Source: Actinomortierella ambigua (taxonomy: Eukaryota > Mortierellomycota > Mortierellomycetes > Mortierellales > Mortierellaceae). Taken from it: a DNA stretch of 13,860 bases. The notes under the pieces are model-generated. The model did no database searches, was not told the DNA's origin, and saw nothing but the letters and a program-made list of their open reading frames with translations. Below are positions 10,801 through 13,860 of this stretch, one piece after another (positions within the stretch are counted from its first letter, which is position 1; each line of letters starts with the position of its first letter). The translations under genes and the position numbers were made by a program. The DNA lies in the NCBI GenBank assembly GCA_016098155.1, contig JAAAJB010000762.1, forward strand, positions 1-13,860, in the 5' to 3' direction.

Positions 10801-11283
10801 GAGCAATTGCAATGATGATAGCATTATGCAACAATCTCAATATTCGCATACCACTGCTTTCTTGGCGATTGGGGTGATATCTGCAGGAGGATCATAGATA
10901 TAGTAGATAGGACCCTTGACACGCAAGAAGAACCCCCAAAAGTATCGCCGGTACTTTTCGTCGGGGGTAAGTGCATTGGATGATGAACGCTGCGGTGCTG
11001 GTTTCGTCTTGGCTAGTGGCGAAAGTGCATAGAGTCGGTCCTGCTCTGTCGCAATCAAGTTCCAGAATCGCTCCCAAGTACAGCCTATGAATATATCAAG
11101 TTTGCAGATATGCATAGTGTCGAATTTTTTTTCAGCTTGCATGTTTCCCATTGAACGAATGCAATAATGTACACATTAAAATTGATACTCTTTCATGCAC
11201 CGTTTGAATGGATGACTAGCATTACCAGACGCGCCATCGAGAGCAATCTCGCGCCTGACATGCAACACGAGATCGTCAAGCAT
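3135..11283 (-). CDS. TFC3: TFIIIC B-box-binding subunit (Tfc3/tau138, GTF3C1 family)
   Basis: Six exons on the minus strand: 11283-11226, 11084-10852, 10717-10112, 9968-6271, 6143-4808 and 4691-3135. Phases match at every junction, giving 2495 residues. The product is the largest TFIIIC subunit, which contacts the B box of tRNA genes and helps place TFIIIB for Pol III. Seen: an N-terminal motif (LVLHVRREIALDGASG then CTWERFW) like the first GTF3C1 helix; a B-block winged helix (about 154-222, ELSKELGRDPKSVFHLVKTF); a second winged helix (about 398-469, ending HGRQHLFRYFS); a conserved block (about 685-790); a SANT/Myb-like block starting WTDEYDDQ (about 1425-1477); and a C-terminal winged helix (about 2068-2197, RPGITLGHLEHSIL to SLFSKRALF) close to the end of human GTF3C1. 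Low-complexity insertions (poly-Ser, Thr-Pro, poly-Ala, acidic) and a long charged tail make it longer than yeast (about 1160) or human (about 2100) relatives. The upstream frame closes at TGA (11371-11373) with no other ATG. Confidence 0.93.
4692..4807 (-). other. TFIIIC intron 5 (116 nt, phase 0)
   Basis: Donor AAG|GTAAGAG and acceptor TTAATAG|GAC on the minus strand. It joins ...MVDLK to DTIAKV. A (GA)n tract begins at the donor itself. Confidence 0.9.
4776..4804. repeat. (CT)14 microsatellite inside TFIIIC intron 5
   Basis: CT repeat on the plus strand (GA on the sense strand) that starts within the donor motif GTAAGAGAG, so repeat length changes start about four bases into the intron. 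Confidence 0.95.
6144..6270 (-). other. TFIIIC intron 4 (127 nt, phase 2)
   Basis: Donor GCCGA|GTAAGTTT and acceptor AAAAATAG|GGAG on the minus strand. Joining makes codon 1532 GAG. It links FVHVAE to ELEDDP. Confidence 0.9.
7777..7818. repeat. Hexanucleotide minisatellite coding (Thr-Pro)n
   Basis: Seven tandem GGYGTC units on the plus strand encode an alternating Thr-Pro run (about residues 1017-1031) in the TFIIIC subunit, followed by a shorter Thr-Met stretch from GTCATT repeats. Confidence 0.9.
9164..9203. repeat. GAY trinucleotide repeat coding poly-Ser
   Basis: Uninterrupted GAT/GAC units on the plus strand are read on the minus strand as a run of about 14 serines in the TFIIIC subunit, within a long Ser/Thr/Ala-rich linker between winged-helix blocks. 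Confidence 0.88.
9969..10111 (-). other. TFIIIC intron 3 (143 nt, phase 0)
   Basis: Donor GCCTTG|GTAAGACC and acceptor GACAACAG|GGC on the minus strand. It joins SDLATAL to GLPPKGSRTVQQ. It carries a B-box-like motif on the plus strand (listed separately). Confidence 0.88.
10073..10090 (+). promoter_or_regulatory. B-box-like motif followed by T8
   Basis: GGTTCGATTC (10073-10082) matches the Pol III B-box consensus GGTTCGANNCC except at the last base. It is followed directly by eight T (10083-10090), the form of a Pol III terminator. No tRNA cloverleaf or good A box is visible upstream, so this is not a tRNA gene. It lies antisense within intron 3 of the TFIIIC gene. Function is speculative. 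Confidence 0.3.
10718..10851 (-). other. TFIIIC intron 2 (134 nt, phase 0)
   Basis: Donor GCAGTG|GTATGCG and acceptor CTCCATAG|TCC on the minus strand. It joins TPIAKKAV to SEASSVPME. Confidence 0.88.
11085..11225 (-). other. TFIIIC intron 1 (141 nt, phase 1)
   Basis: Donor TCTG|GTAATG and acceptor ATTCATAG|GCTG on the minus strand. Joining makes codon 20 GGC, giving DGASG then CTWERFW, which fits the first conserved motif of GTF3C1 proteins. Confidence 0.85.
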
Positions 11284-11368
11284 ATTGTGGATGATCCGCG
11301 CTTGTGGACCTTTCGTCAAGGCTTTTGAGAGGAGTAGATACTCCGCCAAAAAGAAAAAAAAAGGGCAT
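11276..11368 (-). promoter_or_regulatory. uORF overlapping the TFIIIC start codon (30 codons)
   Basis: An ATG at 11368-11366 on the minus strand opens a frame of 30 codons that ends in TGA at 11278-11276, overlapping the main ATG (11283-11281) in another frame. If the mRNA starts upstream of 11368, ribosomes using this ATG would bypass the TFIIIC start. Confidence 0.4.
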
Positions 11369-11380
11369 GTTCAAGGGAAG

Positions 11381-11394
11381 CGGTCACATGACCG
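11381..11394. promoter_or_regulatory. GTCACATG-containing palindrome in the TFIIIC promoter
   Basis: CGGTCA-CA-TGACCG is an inverted repeat with 6-base arms and a 2-base centre, about 100 bp upstream of the TFIIIC ATG. It contains GTCACATG, which fits the RTCACRTG (CDEI/Cbf1-type bHLH) consensus known from yeasts. Binding here is inferred. Confidence 0.4.
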
Positions 11395-12051
11395 AAATTT
11401 TGGCCAACGCTCTTCCCGTCGCGTGTTTACTTCCAGACTCTGCATGTTTAGGAGCCAGGTAGGCATTCTGCCAACGTAGGATGGAAAACTACAACTTGAT
11501 TTTTATTTTCCTATATTCTTCTCTCCACACGCACACGTACACATATTCATGTACCGTCCACCCACCCCTCCACACACATTAACCTAACACACATCCAGCG
11601 CACATTGCTGTGGTTTGATTGCAAGCCGTGTTTAAGCATTGCCAGTTTTTTTTTTTGTTTGAAGCGGAGAGAGATGGGGTTTGGGAGTGGTCGATCTTGG
11701 CATAGATAAGCAAAGAGGAAAGGAGGCAGAAGCCAAAACAGAGCAAGTAGAAAGAGAGAGAGCGCGAGGATGCGTTTGCCACCCAGCATCTGCAGAGACA
11801 AATTTGCGTAGGATGTCCGTACAATAGAAGAGTCTTCATATTGAAACCGCAAATAAATGACACGCTCGAAGAATGCAGAGTTCAGTGGTGACATGACATG
11901 ATTTTATTTTTTAGCGGCGTCGTAACATGATGAAAGAGGTATCCATTTTTTGAAGGTGGTGATAGTGGGACAGCATCAAAGGAGATGTGTGGAGAAGGCA
12001 AAGAAGCAAAAAAGATGATTGAGAAAACAAATGAATAATAATAAAAGCGGC

Positions 12052-12126
12052 AAAAAAAAAAAAAAAGACAAAAAGAAAGAAGGAAGGAGAGAGAGAAAGA
12101 GAGAGGAAGGGAGGGAGAAAAAAAAC
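12052..12126. repeat. A15 run plus polypurine tract
   Basis: Fifteen A (12052-12066) followed by about 60 bases of A/G with GA and GGAA units. It forms a long homopurine-homopyrimidine tract between the two minus-strand genes. Confidence 0.85.
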
Positions 12127-12352
12127 TGGAGGAGTGATTTTGAGATATGAATGAAAAGGGAAAACGGAGCAACCTTGGATATATGCCCTTCTTTCGCCCT
12201 AAAGAGGAAAAAAACAAGGAAGACAGCCGGAAGGCTACCTGGGGGCAAGTTGGAAGTGAAGGCGGTTGTTGACAAAATAATAATATGCAAAAGATGCTGT
12301 GGGAGGTTTGGCCGTATGGCGCAAGAGCTGGGCAATTAGGCCGAGGGGGCGA

Positions 12353-13488
12353 TTAATCGTCGTCGTCAAAGACCCACAGCTCCATGCGATCCAGGTTGCC
12401 CATAGTCTCCATATGCACTTGCTGAGCCATGAGCCAGTCATCGTCGTCGATCATAGACAGCATGTGGTTGTCCTCATCCTTGTACTTGAGACGCAGTGGT
12501 CGGTCCGACTGGAACTTTTCTTGTACCTTCATCATCAGCTCCTGCAGCGATGTGTCCTGGCGCACAAGGACTGCACGCGTATCAGTGTAGTGGCACTTGA
12601 CTCTCAGTTTGTCACGCAGACCCGCATAGACTGGCTCATCCAGATATCCCTGCTGCTGCTGCATCATGTCGTCTCGACCATTGCCGTATGTGTTGGCGCT
12701 ATAAGCTCCGTAGACCCGGTCTGTGCTGCCTCCCGAGGCAGCACTTCGAACACTGTCCTCGCGGCGAAGTCCCGAACTGCCCACGCGACGAAGACCATTA
12801 GGCGGACTGGTGCTAAAGTGAGGTGGCATGCCTGATGGGGGAGACCTGCCTCGGTTCTGCGAGGGGTCTCTCCGCAGTAAGCTCGGCTTGGACGACAGCG
12901 CTGCGCCGTTGCCGTTGTGGGTATTGATGCGAGTTGGCATGGCTGTCCGGATCTCTGCGGAGGACATAGGCGAGCTGGTCGCGGTGTGTGAAGATGGCAG
13001 TGCAGGCACTGGAGGGATGGGATCGCCAACATGCATGTCCTGAGAATCAAAACCGAGGTCATACATGCGCTGATTGAGGTCATCCGTGTCATCCTGGAAG
13101 CGTCCGGAATAGCCCATGGGTGCTGCTGAGGCAGGTCCTGTTCGACCGTTCGATCGTCCTTCGAGGTTGAGTGGTGGAGGTCGGTTGGCCTCGGTATTGC
13201 GACGCATCAAGCCTATGCCCCGTGGCTCAGATCCAGCTGGGCCAAGGTTCGACGGCCCAGGACCAGCCTGTTGGGCGCGACGGCCAGAAACTTCAAGGTG
13301 ACTAAAGGAGGCAGAGTGCTCCAACTGCGGTCGTTCGGGGTCCGTGCCACGACGACCTCGGCTTCCGCCGCCAACACGCTCGGTGGCACGGCGTTGGAGA
13401 CCTAGTGATGTATGAGATGTCAAGGGATTGAGTATGTGTGGTTCACTTTTTTTCTGGTTAAGGTGATCTACCGTTGATCGGATGCCAT
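12353..13488 (-). CDS. PB1-domain protein, NoxR/p67phox-like C-terminus (5' end uncertain)
   Basis: Proposed exons 13488-13472 and 13301-12353 give 321 residues and a TAA stop. The C-terminal 84 residues (12607-12356) form a PB1 domain. They begin LRVKCHY, with a basic residue in strand 1. They carry an acidic OPCA-type motif (KYKDEDNHMLSMIDDDDW) and end MGNLDRMELWV, which recalls the end of fungal NoxR. The rest is disordered, rich in Arg, Ser, Pro and Gly, with three LRRxxS motifs. PB1 domains pair front-to-back with other PB1 proteins; NoxR uses its own to meet polarity factors such as Cdc24 or Bem1 and to activate NADPH oxidase. The TPR half of NoxR is not visible, so this is either a separate short PB1 protein or a gene whose 5' exons lie beyond the window. 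The frame is open to 13579. An in-frame ATG at 13680 would add 64 residues, and the first ATG inside the long exon (13207) would give 284. The PB1 call is strong, the start weak. Confidence 0.7.
13302..13471 (-). other. Proposed intron of the PB1 gene (170 nt, phase 2)
   Basis: Donor CAACG|GTAGATC (13471) and acceptor CTGCCTCCTTTAG|TCACC (13302) on the minus strand join MASDQ-R to HLEVSGRR in the PB1 frame. A nearer acceptor, CATCACTAG (13402), would give a 70-nt intron but puts the ATG exon out of frame and stops after about 30 codons. Confidence 0.5.
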
Positions 13489-13807
13489 AATCAAGTGGGA
13501 TCTGTCGTGTGGGATGAGAGAGGAGAGCGGGTATGGTATGGCCCGGCTGAAGCTTTTTTTTTCTGTGTGGTTTTGGAGCTCAGTAATGGAAGCTAGAAGG
13601 AACGAGAAGAGAGGGAGATATCCATCGTAATGTACCAACAAAGGTTCTCCGCCCAAAATAATTGGAGTTGAGAGCAGCATTCACTCTCTGTGTCTCAAAA
13701 GAGGATGATTCGAAGAAGAAGGGAGAAGGGAGAGGGGGTACAGGGAGGGAGAGGGAAAGAAACCAGCTCTATTTCGAAAGAGCGCAGGACGGAGGACAAA
13801 AGTGGGT

Positions 13808-13809
<2 letters not shown>
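13489..13809 (-). promoter_or_regulatory. Pyrimidine-rich upstream region of the PB1 gene
   Basis: On the minus strand this is C/T-rich (several CTCTCC and CCCTCTCC blocks), as expected of a fungal promoter or leader. There is no clear TATA box. An ATG at 13680-13678 is in frame with the ATG at 13488 without a stop between. A pyrimidine-rich run ending CACACGACAG (to 13502) would also serve as a splice acceptor, so a further 5' exon outside the window cannot be excluded. Confidence 0.45.

Positions 13810-13860
<51 letters not shown>
13810..13860. repeat. (GA)25 microsatellite at window end
   Basis: Perfect GA repeat of about 51 bases running to the last base, in the same orientation as the repeat at the start of the window. 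Confidence 0.97.

Larger units (their letters stand above)
11284..12352. other. Intergenic: TFIIIC promoter and 3' region of the PB1 gene
   Basis: I see no credible gene in this 1.07 kb. The TFIIIC-proximal 200 bases hold the palindrome and uORF. Bases 11525-11600 are CA-rich. On the minus strand AATAAA occurs at 11908-11903 and 11507-11502, both distant from the PB1 stop. Bases 12052-12066 are an A15 run, and 12067-12126 are almost purely purine on the plus strand (pyrimidine on the sense strand of both flanking genes), which may belong to a terminator or a promoter. Open frames here are short or single-composition. Confidence 0.6.

Noticed and set aside
11547..12339. Several frames of 62-119 residues between TFIIIC and the PB1 gene
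   Set aside because: Composed mainly of Ser/Phe/Leu from polypyrimidine DNA or Lys from polypurine DNA; no splice-consistent extension or motif.
13402..13471. 70-nt intron using the proximal acceptor in the PB1 gene as the main form
   Set aside because: It leaves the ATG exon out of frame with the PB1 frame and reaches a stop after about 30 codons; kept only as a possible alternative splice form.
1..13860. Terminal repeats of a transposon or of a circular plasmid
   Set aside because: The edge repeats are simple GA microsatellites, no transposase or replication gene is present, and the genes are ordinary nuclear ones.

Overview
The window looks like nuclear DNA of an early-diverging fungus, most probably Mortierellomycotina or a near relative (inference). 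Reasons: spliceosomal GT-AG introns of about 100-260 nt, long glutamine, serine, histidine and acidic homopolymers, pyrimidine-rich promoters, and a fungal/metazoan RNA polymerase III factor. Nothing prokaryotic, viral or transposon-like is visible. The window both begins and ends in a (GA)25 microsatellite, so it may be a whole contig whose ends are assembly breaks.

Layout: (1) bases 1-282 hold the GA repeat, a C/T-rich promoter or leader and two tiny upstream ORFs. (2) Bases 283-3009 (+) hold a three-exon gene for a 787-residue Q/S/H-rich protein that I cannot name, ending in a small C-x2-C-x6-H-x2-H motif. (3) Bases 3010-3134 are a short convergent 3' region. (4) Bases 11283 down to 3135 (-) hold a six-exon gene for a 2495-residue B-box-binding subunit of TFIIIC (Tfc3/tau138, human GTF3C1). 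All five introns can be placed with matching phases. (5) Bases 11284-12352 hold the TFIIIC promoter, with a GTCACATG palindrome about 100 bp upstream of the ATG, and the 3' region of the next gene. (6) Bases 12353 to about 13488 (-) hold a gene whose product ends in a PB1 domain resembling that of NoxR/p67phox NADPH-oxidase regulators. Its 5' end is ambiguous: the long reading frame joins in phase to the upstream ATG exon only if a second, more distal acceptor is used. (7) Bases 13489-13860 hold a pyrimidine-rich (minus-strand) upstream region and the terminal GA repeat.

The three genes do not form an operon or an evident pathway. TFIIIC binds the intragenic B box of tRNA genes in the nucleus and recruits TFIIIB and Pol III. 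The PB1 protein, if NoxR-like, would act in signalling to NADPH oxidase or polarity complexes. The Q-rich protein resembles a low-complexity regulator. I found no convincing new multi-gene system. The best second-look items are a B-box-like motif followed by T8 inside an intron of the TFIIIC gene, a uORF overlapping the TFIIIC start, the long acidic tail of TFIIIC, the PB1-gene splice ambiguity, and the C-terminal CCHH module.
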